Of a stretch of DNA of 64,000 nucleotides, positions 6,829 to 15,920 are shown one piece after another (within the stretch, counting starts at the first letter, position 1; every line of letters starts with the position of its first letter). The position numbers were made by a program, and so were the translations under genes. The stretch is from DATMBF01 sp035559595 (GTDB taxonomy: Bacteria; Bacteroidota; Ignavibacteria; UBA10030), in assembly GCA_035559595.1 (NCBI GenBank), contig DATMBF010000020.1, positions 1-64,000 on the forward strand, written 5' to 3'. The notes below the pieces were generated by a model. The model was not told where the DNA came from. It saw only the letters and a program-made list of their open reading frames with translations, and did no database searches.

Positions 6829-7533
6829 GTGCGGAAATCAATGTTTCTCATTTTTCTTGCGGGGAGTTCTCTCTTCGCTCAGCGATCCTACTGGGGTTTT
6901 CGGCTCTCTCAAGATGATATTCCTTTCTCTCTCTCGACGACACAGTATACATCCGGAAATGGGGAAAGAGTTGAAATCTCAGCACTGAGGAATTCACGGA
7001 CATACGGCCTCGGGACCGAATTCTTTTTTCCACTGGATTACGACGAACGTTGGATCGGAGAGCTTGCCTTCTTTTATCGATCCTCAACGTTTTTCGGCAA
7101 TCCGACCTTTACATACCGCTATGCTCTTCATACATCCTCTTCCGACTCTTCGATCGAGATTCCTTCGGACTTCTCGTACGGCGGGATGAGGATCGCTATC
7201 GGCAGGAACCTGACCGACAGTTGGTCTTCCACTATTCTCCGCCCAAGTGTTGGCATCGACTTCCTGCTTGGATCCGTTTTGCATCCAGACGATGCTTACG
7301 AGAAATACGAAGGCTCCGGCGGATTCTTACCGTCTATCCTCTCAGGGGATCGAAGATTTCTCTTGGGCGTTAACGGACGGCTTCATGCCGGCATTGCGTT
7401 GGACGGAAGACAGCGTTTCACTTTTGTCATTCTCTCGCCCGGAGTCAGCTACGTCTGGAAACTGAACGACCCGGAATCAAACAGTGGCTGGTTCTCCTAC
7501 GAGATTAGCCTCGGGGTGTTCTTGGCAATGTAA
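6829..7533 (+). CDS. Predicted outer-membrane beta-barrel protein
   Basis: A 234-residue protein of unknown function. The start is set at GTG 6829 because AGAGGA lies just upstream and the next residues form a signal peptide ending LFAQ; the frame is open further left but that part does not look coding. The mature part has alternating hydrophobic and aromatic strands (RPSVGIDFLLG, FTFVILSPGVSYVW) and ends WFSYEISLGVFLAM, like small porin-type barrels. A second barrel gene of similar size lies at 8710. Possible surface or porin-like role; no conserved family recognised. Confidence 0.65.
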   Translation: MRKSMFLIFLAGSSLFAQRSYWGFRLSQDDIPFSLSTTQYTSGNGERVEISALRNSRTYGLGTEFFFPLDYDERWIGELAFFYRSSTFFGNPTFTYRYALHTSSSDSSIEIPSDFSYGGMRIAIGRNLTDSWSSTILRPSVGIDFLLGSVLHPDDAYEKYEGSGGFLPSILSGDRRFLLGVNGRLHAGIALDGRQRFTFVILSPGVSYVWKLNDPESNSGWFSYEISLGVFLAM

Positions 7534-7639
7534 GCTGTCAGTGGTGCGCACACTCCAAGTGCTCTCGGAACCCATCTCAAGATTGAAATCAGTCTCACTT
7601 CTTGGCGCTCGACATTGATTTGGGCCTTCGGGAGGTTCC

Positions 7640-7660
7640 TTTACGGTAAAGTTCCGTAAA
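7640..7660 (+). terminator. Hairpin after the barrel gene
   Basis: TTTACGG/CCGTAAA stem of 7 bp with a 7-base loop, about 110 bases after the stop at 7533 and followed by AA only. Weak terminator or a chance hairpin. Bases 7534-7894 otherwise hold no gene that I can support. Confidence 0.35.
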
Positions 7661-7894
7661 AATGCTTCGTTCCTTGTAATTCCCAAAGCCCATAGCACTC
7701 CGGATCTCTGACTCCAAGTCCGCTAGCGATTCGTGGTTGAATTTTTCGGGGATTGCAACGTTTCACTATGGATGGTGGGATTAGACCTGTAACACGCACG
7801 GTGGGCGATTGGACGTGGGAAAAGTTATGAGAGTTCGTCTGAGTGGGTTCTATCTTCTCTTCGGAGTGATCTTCCTCTCCTTTCCACGGTTGTA

Positions 7895-8060
7895 CCCGAT
7901 CCTGCCACCCTGAGCGGATTAACCGACAAGAAGCGTCTTGACGAGATGTGGGACGTCGCAGCATCCCTCTCGAAACCGTTCACGGCTGAGGAGCTGCTCA
8001 AAGTAATTCATGAGGTACTGCACAAGAAGAGAGTGGAAGAGTTATTGGTTTATCGTTTTT
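7895..8060 (+). pseudogene. Remnant of a response-regulator receiver domain
   Basis: In one frame the bases read LSGLTDKKRLDEMW, then LSKPFTAEELLKVIHEVL: the end of a receiver domain including the conserved Lys-Pro-Phe and the last helix. It resembles the end of the kinase at 3-1832 (LSGF...LVKPFSADELLRTV). No phosphoacceptor segment or start codon lies upstream in frame, and after about 8060 the frame loses any resemblance. It is probably a decayed piece of a second hybrid kinase. Confidence 0.5.
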
Positions 8061-8189
8061 CGTTGGAGGGACGCGTACTCCACGGCTTGGGCGAGTTTTG
8101 TCCTACCTCATTGGGGGGGGGTCGGACAGTCCCAACGCCTCTGGAGAATCTAAGAGCGGCAGGCGCCGTTCTCGACTATCCATCCGTGG

Positions 8190-8585
8190 TTATACCTGCG
8201 GAACGAGATACCCCTTCGGCGCTTCCTGCATTAGCGCAAGCGTATTCCCCGCCGGATCTTTGAAGAACGCCATCCAGAGATCGTGGTCCGGCATCGGGGC
8301 AATCAGAGCCGGTTGCGTAACAAAAGCGACGTTCTTCGCCTTCAGCTCCCGAATCGCGACCGTAAGGTCGGGCGTGCGAAAATACAGGATAGAGCTTGAT
8401 GGCACAAAAGGCTTTTTCTTCTCTTTTTCCACAAGAAGCCTCACACCCGCGCAGTCATAAAACACCATATCGCCGAAACGATAGAGTTTTCGAAGGCCAA
8501 GACTGTGTTCATAGAACCTTTCGGCTGCCTCGATATCGTCGACAGTCATGGCAATCTGGCCGATGTGATTCAGGGCGATGCTCAT
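8190..8585 (-). CDS. VOC-family (glyoxalase/bleomycin resistance-like) protein
   Basis: A 131-residue single VOC module made of paired beta-alpha-beta-beta-beta units. It starts LNHIGQIAMTV, with a metal-ligand-type His at residue 7, contains FYEHSLGLRK, and ends FFKDPAGNTLALMQE, where the final Glu is the usual second-half ligand. VOC proteins bind a divalent metal and act in isomerase, dioxygenase or drug-binding reactions; the substrate cannot be read here. It is a single gene on the minus strand between two barrel genes. Confidence 0.88.
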   Translation of the reverse strand: MSIALNHIGQIAMTVDDIEAAERFYEHSLGLRKLYRFGDMVFYDCAGVRLLVEKEKKKPFVPSSSILYFRTPDLTVAIRELKAKNVAFVTQPALIAPMPDHDLWMAFFKDPAGNTLALMQEAPKGYLVPQV

Positions 8586-8709
8586 AGTTTTCCTTTGGAT
8601 ATCGTCTGCTCGTCAGGATAAATCGGTGTTGCTTTTTTCGGAAGGTAATCCCATTTTCATTCTCGTTCAAGGTCAAGTTCACGCATCCTCAACTATCGGA
8701 GACCTAGCC

Positions 8710-9342
8710 ATGGCAAACCGCGGGATTCTTGTTGTTGCAGTGTTTTTGTTGTGCGGCCAGAGTGCGCTGTCACGCCAATATTCATTGGAATTTTCCGGCG
8801 GGATCTCAAAAGACATGCGATCGAAAACATCGAATCGCTGGAACATGGGCTTCGTTTTAGCAGGAGCAGCGCTCTTCAATACAAGCGAGGCACTTGCTCT
8901 TGGTGGAAGAATCGCCTATCACAGCCGTGGGATCGATGGAGAGGGATGGGTTGAAGATATGTATGCAGGCTCATCGGGAACGTATAGATTTAAAGAGGCG
9001 AGCGGTTCACAATCTGTGATTGAGATTATGCCCCTTGCCCGACTGGCACTCTCGCGCAGCGAAAGCCCTCTGCACGTTTCTTTTCAAGGAGGTGTGGGAT
9101 TGTTCATGGTGAGCGAGTCGGATGTTCAAATCACCTCTTCTTTCACAACCACAAATTCAACCGGCGAGCAGACCGTCTCTTTTTCGGACGCTTCGCTAAC
9201 CGGATTCGGACTGCAGCTTGCATTGCCGCTCGTCTTTTCGAGAACAGTTGTTGTCTATCCGCTCTACAGCCTGTACTCGGCGGATGGAGACCTCTATCAC
9301 TTCTACACACTGCAGATTGGGTTTACGATTTCCAGACGGTAA
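8710..9342 (+). CDS. Predicted outer-membrane beta-barrel protein
   Basis: A 210-residue exported protein. The ATG at 8710 follows GGAG with good spacing and begins a signal peptide (MANRGILVVAVFLLCGQSAL); the open frame to the left lacks these features. The mature part has many short amphipathic strands (LPLVFSRTVVVYPLYSLY) and ends FYTLQIGFTISRR with an aromatic strand typical of 8- to 10-stranded barrels. Function unknown. It converges with the amylase gene. Confidence 0.68.
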   Translation: MANRGILVVAVFLLCGQSALSRQYSLEFSGGISKDMRSKTSNRWNMGFVLAGAALFNTSEALALGGRIAYHSRGIDGEGWVEDMYAGSSGTYRFKEASGSQSVIEIMPLARLALSRSESPLHVSFQGGVGLFMVSESDVQITSSFTTTNSTGEQTVSFSDASLTGFGLQLALPLVFSRTVVVYPLYSLYSADGDLYHFYTLQIGFTISRR

Positions 9343-9425
9343 CTGATCACGAATCGATCAAAAAAACGAAAGCCGGCCGTCACGAGGGGGCAGAGTCGAC
9401 CTTTTCGACGCCTCGAAGCAATTCC

Positions 9426-11813
9426 CTACTTTGCTAAGACAGCCTTCCCCGTCTTGATTTGACCGAGGTGACTGACGGTGTAGATGTACGTACCGCTCGG
9501 AAGGTGACCAGCATACCATGAAATCGAATGGTACCCCACCTGCAGCCGTTCGTCCAAAGGCGTACTCACGAGTTGACCAAGAACATTGTATACTCGAACA
9601 GTGACGTGACCTGCTTCAGGAAGTGTAAACCGAATCGTTGTTGACGGATTGAATGGATTCGGATAGTTTGCAAGGATCTCAAAGCGATCGGGGATAGTGG
9701 CCTCTATCAGCGTACCCACTTCTTTGGTTTCAGAGCCAATCCGGCCTGAATAGGGGACGTATTCACTCTGTTTGACCCAAAGCGAGAATCCTCTCGGCGG
9801 CGCCCAGACATTCACTCGCCCATCAGCCTGAACAACCGTTGTTTCGGATGGATTCATGATATTCACAAGAGTCTGTGCCGCCCAGTTTTGGTATCCCGCC
9901 GGCGCGTTGTCCACCCATAGACCTTTCGTGCTTGTTTCGTGGTTATTCAAAACCAGTATCCCACCTGACTTTGTGCCGTTCCCCTGACGCCGAGCAACGT
10001 AGACATTCCATGTATCTCCTGACGGCCAGGGATTGCCGACTTCACTTAGGACGACCATCGTGCCACCGAGATACGTTCGCCGAGCATGCATGAGTTTATT
10101 TAACTCCGTTCGTAGACTTGATGGCGCGGTGACCATTTTGGTCGGGTCATGGTTGTCAATTTGAGTAACGCCGTAATAATGCGGATAGAAGATGCAAGGC
10201 CGTCCCTCGGCGAAGAGGATGTACGCATAGGCCATGTCCCAATCTCTCCACAGCCACTTATCACTCTCTTTTCCCGTGTCATGGTTGTCGATGAAATTCA
10301 CGATTGACGTGCCGGAGAGAGTATTCCCACCATCATCCCGAACCATACCCGAATGATTCAGCCAGGCTATGTTGAAGTTCGCGCCGTTGTCATTCGCCAT
10401 GCGGGCCAGGTCTGTTCGCAGCGGAAAATCAAACACATCGACGTCCGCGCGCCGGCCGTTGAAGGTGAAGTTATTCCAGACATTGTTTACCCAGTTCTTC
10501 AGGCGGTACTTGTAACCGGTCCAGTATTCGCCGACAATGAACGGTTGCGATCCATCGGCCTTAAGGGGTAAGTTGCAGACCCATTTCGCGACAAGCTCCT
10601 CCTGAAACCCACGAACAAAATCAAGACGGTAACCATCAAAGCCGATTGTATTCGAAAGCCACTGCCCCCACGCGATCAGTCGGTTCTGTACCGTTGTGCT
10701 AAACGTGTTCAAATCATTTCCAAACCACTTCGTGTTCGTCACAATCTCATCTTCAAAACCTCCTCCTCCCAGCCAATCGACATTGTCGACCGGATGAAAG
10801 TCCGTATAAGTCCAGAAGTGATTCGGTTCACCCGTTCCTGTGTGCGTGACATAAGAAATCCCTGTCGAGGTTCTCGCCTGGAGAGATGTTGTAGCCAGAT
10901 TGCTTCCGTTGTACCAAATCGCGTAGGGATAATAGCCGTTCGTCTGATCCGCCCATTGCCACTCCCACTGCCCCTGAGTGTTGGTTCCCTCTTTTCTCGC
11001 GGTGAGGCGAATTTCCACCGTCGCGGTTCCCGTCAGCGTGAACTTGAACTCATCAATGTCCGAGGATGATTGCATATGACCTCGTATTGTTGTCCCCGAG
11101 CCCGGAAAACTATTCCACTGGCCATTGCCATTGTTGGGTTCCGATTCCCAATAGACTGTCGTGCTCGGCGTCGCACCTGTCCAATTAATGTAGAGATCGT
11201 AGCCACGCTGCGTGTAACTCGCGTTCCAGTCAAGGTAATATCCTTTAATTTGGATGTAATAGTCGCCGGCTGAGGCATTCGGAAGACGCCAGTACACCTC
11301 ATTAGTCGGATAGGGAACGTACTGCATTCCATTCCGGAATGCTTGATCGAAAACATACTGTTTCACCGCCGGGTTGTTTTCGTTCTGTGCCTGATCTCCA
11401 TAGATGTGATTCAAGATGACATCTGCATAGACATCCATCCTTGGACCGTTCGCCGAGCTATGAGCCGTCGACAGCAAGCTCAGCAATTCCGCTTTCGATC
11501 CGAAACGCGTCTCCGTCGTCCCTTTCTGACTATAGGCTCCCAGATCGTAATGGTCGAAGATGCCGTACCCCATATCGACGATTCCCCAATTCCCCTTGCT
11601 CGGAGGCGGCGTCCATAGTGCACGGATTCCAGCCGCCTTAAGGCTCGGAATCTTTGCGCGCAGCGTATCGTACCAGAATCCGTTCTTGTTGGTGGTATCA
11701 ACAGGCGGATTCCAATAAAACGCTTGCATCATGACATCGTCCTGAGCACAAACTCCAACGCTCAAAAGGAAAAGAAGAAGGAGTGATGACCTGATGCGGT
11801 GAGAGGTCTTCAT
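9426..11813 (-). CDS. Secreted GH13 alpha-amylase with type IX sorting domain
   Basis: 795 residues, starting at the ATG with AAGGAG upstream; the signal peptide ends VCAQ. The GH13 catalytic barrel is complete: region I DVILNH (131-136), region II GFDGYRLDF with nucleophile Asp398, acid/base Glu429 in VGEYW, and region IV FIDNHD with Asp512. Between about residues 175 and 335 an extra beta-rich segment (Trp/Tyr-rich, with DIDEFKFTLTGTATVEI) interrupts domain B. The last 80 or so residues form a Por-secretion/FlgD-like sorting domain (YPNPFNPSTTIRF...GTYIYTVSH), so it should be exported by the type IX system and held at or released from the cell surface. It cleaves internal alpha-1,4 bonds of starch or glycogen. 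Confidence 0.95.
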   Translation of the reverse strand: MKTSHRIRSSLLLLFLLSVGVCAQDDVMMQAFYWNPPVDTTNKNGFWYDTLRAKIPSLKAAGIRALWTPPPSKGNWGIVDMGYGIFDHYDLGAYSQKGTTETRFGSKAELLSLLSTAHSSANGPRMDVYADVILNHIYGDQAQNENNPAVKQYVFDQAFRNGMQYVPYPTNEVYWRLPNASAGDYYIQIKGYYLDWNASYTQRGYDLYINWTGATPSTTVYWESEPNNGNGQWNSFPGSGTTIRGHMQSSSDIDEFKFTLTGTATVEIRLTARKEGTNTQGQWEWQWADQTNGYYPYAIWYNGSNLATTSLQARTSTGISYVTHTGTGEPNHFWTYTDFHPVDNVDWLGGGGFEDEIVTNTKWFGNDLNTFSTTVQNRLIAWGQWLSNTIGFDGYRLDFVRGFQEELVAKWVCNLPLKADGSQPFIVGEYWTGYKYRLKNWVNNVWNNFTFNGRRADVDVFDFPLRTDLARMANDNGANFNIAWLNHSGMVRDDGGNTLSGTSIVNFIDNHDTGKESDKWLWRDWDMAYAYILFAEGRPCIFYPHYYGVTQIDNHDPTKMVTAPSSLRTELNKLMHARRTYLGGTMVVLSEVGNPWPSGDTWNVYVARRQGNGTKSGGILVLNNHETSTKGLWVDNAPAGYQNWAAQTLVNIMNPSETTVVQADGRVNVWAPPRGFSLWVKQSEYVPYSGRIGSETKEVGTLIEATIPDRFEILANYPNPFNPSTTIRFTLPEAGHVTVRVYNVLGQLVSTPLDERLQVGYHSISWYAGHLPSGTYIYTVSHLGQIKTGKAVLAK

Positions 11814-11831
11814 GGCAGGCTCCTTGCAATG

Positions 11832-11867
11832 ATTGTATGTTGGTTTTGTTGATCTGGAAGCGCTTCC
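11832..11867 (-). promoter_or_regulatory. Amylase promoter with a LacI/CRE-like operator
   Basis: GGAAGCGCTTCC at 11856-11867 is a perfect 12-bp palindrome with the central CG typical of LacI/GalR-family operators; with its flank (TGGAAGCGCTTCCG) it fits most of the CRE consensus. On the minus strand TACAAT (11832-11837) is a plausible -10, with TTCCAG (11854-11859) as a weak -35 16 bases away, so a bound repressor would cover the -35. Carbon-source control of the amylase is inferred. Confidence 0.6.
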
Positions 11868-12041
11868 GTGAATATTCAAAAATTCCTTTGAAGTGTCAAG
11901 TGGCCTCCTCTTCTTGGACTGACCTGCAAGCCCACACTTTCGCTTGAATTGGATGGTGGCCTAACGAGGATGTCACTTAGACCAATATTTCCTATGTTTA
12001 AGGGAATCGAATAAGAAAAGTTCGAAAAGGATCACAAAACG

Positions 12042-12434
12042 ATGATACAAACACTTCTTTTGCTCAGTGGCATCTCATTCTTTGGAAGCTGCACACTGGA
12101 CCAACAACCGCAATCAAAGCTCTTTATCGTGGCGGTCGATAGCGTCAATCATCCTCCCTCCCTATCGGTGGGCGATACCCTCACGCTCAGATTCTACGGG
12201 ACGATCGGAACGAGCGCATGCTACGCCTTCTCACACTTCGACACGAAACGAGACGGAAACATTATTACGATAACGGTGTGGGGCAAATACACGCCTGCGG
12301 ACGTTTGCGCTACGGTTATGATTGAGCTTAAGGGAATGGAATACAAGATATCGACACTCGAGAAGGGCAACTACACCATCAACATCAGACAACCGGATGG
12401 CTCGTACCTTCAGCGGAGCGTGAGAGTGGAATAG
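12042..12434 (+). CDS. Small predicted lipoprotein
   Basis: 130 residues beginning with a lipoprotein signal (SGISFFGSC, lipidated Cys17). The rest looks like a single beta-sandwich or Ig-like domain (LSVGDTLTLRFYG, YTINIRQPDG), with Cys59 and Cys88 possibly forming a disulfide. No family recognised and no clear partner: it stands alone between the amylase and a gene-free stretch. Confidence 0.6.
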   Translation: MIQTLLLLSGISFFGSCTLDQQPQSKLFIVAVDSVNHPPSLSVGDTLTLRFYGTIGTSACYAFSHFDTKRDGNIITITVWGKYTPADVCATVMIELKGMEYKISTLEKGNYTINIRQPDGSYLQRSVRVE

Positions 12435-12838
12435 CGCCTCATTTCGCTCATGCGTCTCTGGTCACTCCATCCTCGTCATCTGACCAACATCCTCTCGACG
12501 CTCTCCGGCGAGAGGCGGGATTACCGACACCATCCGCAGCTTCATCGGTTTCGATTCCTCCCTCGTCCGGCTGTCGCCACCAATTCATCTCTGATCGAAC
12601 TGGAGAGAAGCTGTTAGCAGAGGTTATTCCTTCGAGGGGATAAAAATCGGAAGGCAGCGCCTGAGAGGCGAGATTCGCGTCACGCGTGGACAAACAAGGT
12701 CTGAACAAAGACATCTGGGAAAAAAGTTTAGGCAAAGAAATCCACAATGGCTGAAGAAACAGGCAATCCTCCTCGTACCGCATCCTCTCTTCTGCTGAAC
12801 ACCAGTGAGGTGGAGAGAGAGAGGAAAAGCAGTGACAC
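12435..12838 (+). other. Gene-free stretch
   Basis: About 400 bases between the lipoprotein and the end of folD. The only structure seen is a hairpin CCTCTCG/CGAGAGG near 12491-12515, with no T tract. Frames in this stretch have no SD or recognisable domain. Confidence 0.5.
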
Positions 12839-13723
12839 CTACGAAACTGCCTTCTTCGCAGCGTGAAGGGTGTTCTTCAGGAGCATAGCAATCGTCATCG
12901 GGCCAACACCACCGGGAACAGGCGTGATTGCTTTAGCCTTCTTTGAGACGGAATCAAAATGCACATCGCCAACGATTCGATAACCGTTGGGGGAAGAAGG
13001 ATCTTCGACGCGATTGATTCCAACGTCAATCACTACGACACCCTCCTTCACCATGTCTCCCGTTATTGCCTCAGCTTTTCCAATCGCTGCGATGAGGATC
13101 TCTGCTTGAAGTGTATAGCGTGACAGATCGCGCGCCCCTGTGTGAGCCACCGTGACAATCGCATTCGCACCGGTCACTTTTTGCATCAACATGTTTGCGA
13201 TGGGTTTTCCGACAATATTGCTTCGCCCCACGACAACGACATGTTTGCCCGCCGGATCATTTCCCGACCGAATGAGCAACTCCTGAATTCCTGCAGGCGT
13301 GCAGGGTCGGAATCCCTCTTCCCCAATCATCAGTCTCCCCACATTCAGCGGGTGGAATCCATCCACATCTTTCTCGGGACTGATTGTTTCCAGCACCCTT
13401 TTCTCGCTCATGTGCTGAGGCAAAGGAAGCTGAACGAGAATGCCGTGAATTCTTGAATCGCGGTTTGATGCCTCGATCTTGTCAAGGAGCTTTTCTTCAG
13501 ATGTTCCCTTATCCAAACGCTCCGTCACCGAGTAGAACCCCACTTCGTGGCATGCCTTTTCTTTGGAGCGTACATACGATTCTGATGCAGGATTATCGCC
13601 AACGAGAATGAACGAAAGTCCGGGCTGGATTCCCTTTCTTAACCTGAGGCGCTCAACCTCTGCCTTCACTTCGCGGCGGATTTCCTCGGCGATCCTTCTT
13701 CCGTCGATGATCTGGGCAGGCAT
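12839..13723 (-). CDS. folD: Methylenetetrahydrofolate dehydrogenase/cyclohydrolase FolD
   Basis: 294 residues, full length. It interconverts 5,10-methylene-, methenyl- and 10-formyl-tetrahydrofolate using NADP. Signature motifs: YVRSKEKACHEVG with the catalytic Lys (about residue 54), VQLPLPQHM, GRSNIVGKPIANML in the nucleotide-binding domain, and the C-terminal PVPGGVGPMTIAML. Only 6 bases separate it from the upstream ymdB-type gene, so the two are co-transcribed. Confidence 0.97.
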   Translation of the reverse strand: MPAQIIDGRRIAEEIRREVKAEVERLRLRKGIQPGLSFILVGDNPASESYVRSKEKACHEVGFYSVTERLDKGTSEEKLLDKIEASNRDSRIHGILVQLPLPQHMSEKRVLETISPEKDVDGFHPLNVGRLMIGEEGFRPCTPAGIQELLIRSGNDPAGKHVVVVGRSNIVGKPIANMLMQKVTGANAIVTVAHTGARDLSRYTLQAEILIAAIGKAEAITGDMVKEGVVVIDVGINRVEDPSSPNGYRIVGDVHFDSVSKKAKAITPVPGGVGPMTIAMLLKNTLHAAKKAVS

Positions 13724-13729
13724 TGATGG

Positions 13730-14527
13730 CTATTGAAAGGCGGGGAAAATGACCTGTTCGATCTTCAGCGCTCTGCCGGAGTCGCGGTCGACCTGAACAA
13801 AAACGGCGCAAAAGCGAACATCGTGCTCTGCAATCTCAAACTTATACGGCGTTTGCATGAGAAACCGTTTGATGGCAACCTCTTTTCGCATCCCGATCAC
13901 GGAATCATAAGGGCCGGTCATTCCCACATCGGTGATGAAGGCCGTCCCCTTCGGAAGAATCCTTGCATCCGCAGTCGGCACATGCGTATGGGTTCCGACA
14001 ATCGCGCTCACACGCCCATCGAGATGCCAGGCAAGGGCCATTTTTTCCGCCGAAGCCTCGGCATGCATATCGATGAATACCACCTTTGTCTCGTTATGGA
14101 TCTTGCTGATTGCCCAATCGGCCGCCTTGAAGGGGTCGTCAATCGGTTGCATGTACGTCCGCCCCTGCAAATTCACCACACCGACGCGGCCCTTCTCTTT
14201 CAGGTCATACACGACAAAGCCATGGCCGGGGTTCTCGCGGGGATAGTTGAGAGGTCTGAGGATATTTCGCTCCTTCGCAAGCAGCGCTTTCGACTGCCAT
14301 CGATCCCAGAGGTGGTTGCCTGTCGTAATAACATGAACCCCCAGACCGAACAATGTCTTTGCATCCTCGTCGGAAATCCCTTTTCCTTCCGTCGTATTCT
14401 CACCGTTAACGATGCAGAAATCGATTTCATACTTTTGAAGATACTGCTTGAGGATAGTCGTCACCAGGGTCAGCCCCGGCTTCCCCATGATGTCGCCGAC
14501 AAAGAAGATATTGAGGTGGTTGGACAC
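13730..14527 (-). CDS. ymdB: YmdB-type metallophosphoesterase
   Basis: 265 residues matching the TIGR00282/YmdB family of calcineurin-like phosphoesterases, cytosolic enzymes acting on 2',3'-cyclic nucleotides in Bacillus. Metal-site motifs in order: FVGDIMG with Asp at about 11, IVNGENTTEG, TTGNHLWD, MHAEASAEK and GTHTHVPTAD. The start is GTG with a weak SD. It is directly upstream of folD, as in several other bacteria where ymdB neighbours folate genes. Confidence 0.93.
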   Translation of the reverse strand: MSNHLNIFFVGDIMGKPGLTLVTTILKQYLQKYEIDFCIVNGENTTEGKGISDEDAKTLFGLGVHVITTGNHLWDRWQSKALLAKERNILRPLNYPRENPGHGFVVYDLKEKGRVGVVNLQGRTYMQPIDDPFKAADWAISKIHNETKVVFIDMHAEASAEKMALAWHLDGRVSAIVGTHTHVPTADARILPKGTAFITDVGMTGPYDSVIGMRKEVAIKRFLMQTPYKFEIAEHDVRFCAVFVQVDRDSGRALKIEQVIFPAFQ

Positions 14528-14623
14528 TGTTGGAGTTTGCTCGTAAGCTTGCTTTGCGAACGGAGCAATATAGACGAATTTGGATTGAGAAGAAAGGAGA
14601 AAAGAGGAGGGAGAGATCGGCAG

Positions 14624-15175
14624 CTAGAGTTTTCGTATGCGAGCGCCGAATCGACTCTGCAGCAGGAACCGGTCGATAAGCCCAAGCACAAGAAAGCTGA
14701 CCACCACGAGAACAATGATCTTCATCTGGTCGGATGACCGAGTTCCGTGAAAGACGATGGGAACCTGTGGAGTTTTTATCGTGAAGAGTTCGGTGGCCGA
14801 GCTAAACCATTCCCTTGCTTGCTTCACGATTCGTCCCGTTTCCGACGTCTCCGGAGAAGGTCCAAGCGAAACGGCATACCACATGATTGCAATTACACAC
14901 GCCATGGCTCCAAGCGGTCCGACATTTTGCAGGAAGCGATCGGCAAACGACCTCTCATAACGCGGGAGAATTCTCCTCATGACGCCTGCGGAAAACCCTT
15001 TTGAGGGGCGAACGAATTTCTGTGCTCGCGCCGCCTTGAGAATTGCCTGTTGGAGCGAAAGCTCGTTTCGGCAAGCCGGGCATTGAGCGAGATGAGCTTC
15101 AACCGGCTCTCGCTCGTCCGACAGGAGTGTCCCGTCGATGAATTGCATCAGTTGTGTGGTGGAAATGTGAGTCAT
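14624..15175 (-). CDS. Zinc-finger anti-sigma factor, membrane anchored
   Basis: 183 residues. The N-terminal ZAS domain has the HxxxCxxC motif (AHLAQCPACRNEL) that holds zinc and clamps an ECF sigma factor. A first transmembrane segment is at about residues 88-105 and a second near the C-terminus (IIVLVVVSFLVLGLI). Its start overlaps the sigma gene stop by 4 bases, the usual arrangement for a cognate pair. The signal that releases the sigma factor cannot be read. Confidence 0.9.
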   Translation of the reverse strand: MTHISTTQLMQFIDGTLLSDEREPVEAHLAQCPACRNELSLQQAILKAARAQKFVRPSKGFSAGVMRRILPRYERSFADRFLQNVGPLGAMACVIAIMWYAVSLGPSPETSETGRIVKQAREWFSSATELFTIKTPQVPIVFHGTRSSDQMKIIVLVVVSFLVLGLIDRFLLQSRFGARIRKL

Positions 15176-15780
15176 ACAATCTTCTCCTTCTGTGGAACCC
15201 GAATCTTCATCGATCCGTTTTGCCCCTCGATTCTCTTCACTACTGCCTCACGCAACAACGTCCGCGCACGAAAGAGTCGAACTTTCACCGTCCCCAGCGG
15301 CCATCCTGTTAATTGCGCGATTTCATCGTAACTCATCTCCTGCACAAGAAACAACGTCAAGACCGACGCATACAGAGAAGGGAGTTTCGCTATCTCTTCA
15401 CCGACGATCGATTGCAGTTCCGCCATCTCGAAAGAAATATCCGGGCCACGCTCATTGCGGAGGATAGCCGCCTCTCCTCCATCTTCATCAATCGAAACAA
15501 CAGCGGCTCCGTTTCTCCTCGCCAATGCCGTTGAGCAAACATTGAAGACAATGCGATAAAACCATGTTGAAAAGCTCGACTTCCATTCGAACGCAGGAAG
15601 GGCTCGAAAAACCCGGAGAAAGGCATCCTGGAGCACCTCTTCGGCGTCTTCGCGATTCTTCAGCATCCGCGTGGCCAGCGTCATGGCGCGGTCTTTATGG
15701 CGATCGATCAGCTCGGCAAAGGCACGATGGTCACCGCCCAACACGCGCTGAGCAATCTCATGGTCCGAATTCGCCAACAA
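15172..15780 (-). CDS. ECF-family RNA polymerase sigma factor
   Basis: About 202 residues. Region 2 contains DRHKDRAMTLATRMLKNRED and DAFLRVFRAL; region 4 has MSYDEIAQLTGWPLGTVKVR, the promoter -35 reading helix. The start is uncertain: TTG at 15780 follows AAAGGA, but the frame is open to a TTG at 15861, which would add 27 residues of poor quality. It is coupled by an ATGA overlap to the anti-sigma gene and divergent from a DUF6249 membrane gene, a possible target. Confidence 0.92.
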   Translation of the reverse strand: MLANSDHEIAQRVLGGDHRAFAELIDRHKDRAMTLATRMLKNREDAEEVLQDAFLRVFRALPAFEWKSSFSTWFYRIVFNVCSTALARRNGAAVVSIDEDGGEAAILRNERGPDISFEMAELQSIVGEEIAKLPSLYASVLTLFLVQEMSYDEIAQLTGWPLGTVKVRLFRARTLLREAVVKRIEGQNGSMKIRVPQKEKIV

Positions 15781-15920
15781 GGATCCTTTTCTTTGCTTAG
15801 ACTCCCGCAAAGCATACCGGGTTTCAAGACCACCTCCGGGCGGCGAAACCCTCTGTCCCAAATCTTAGTCTAAAGTATCAAAGGCTTGAACCAACATCAA
15901 TATTAGCTCAGGAGCAGACT

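Noticed and set aside
12448..12783. 111-codon minus-strand frame before folD
   Set aside because: No SD, composition unlike a protein, no domain; treated as chance.
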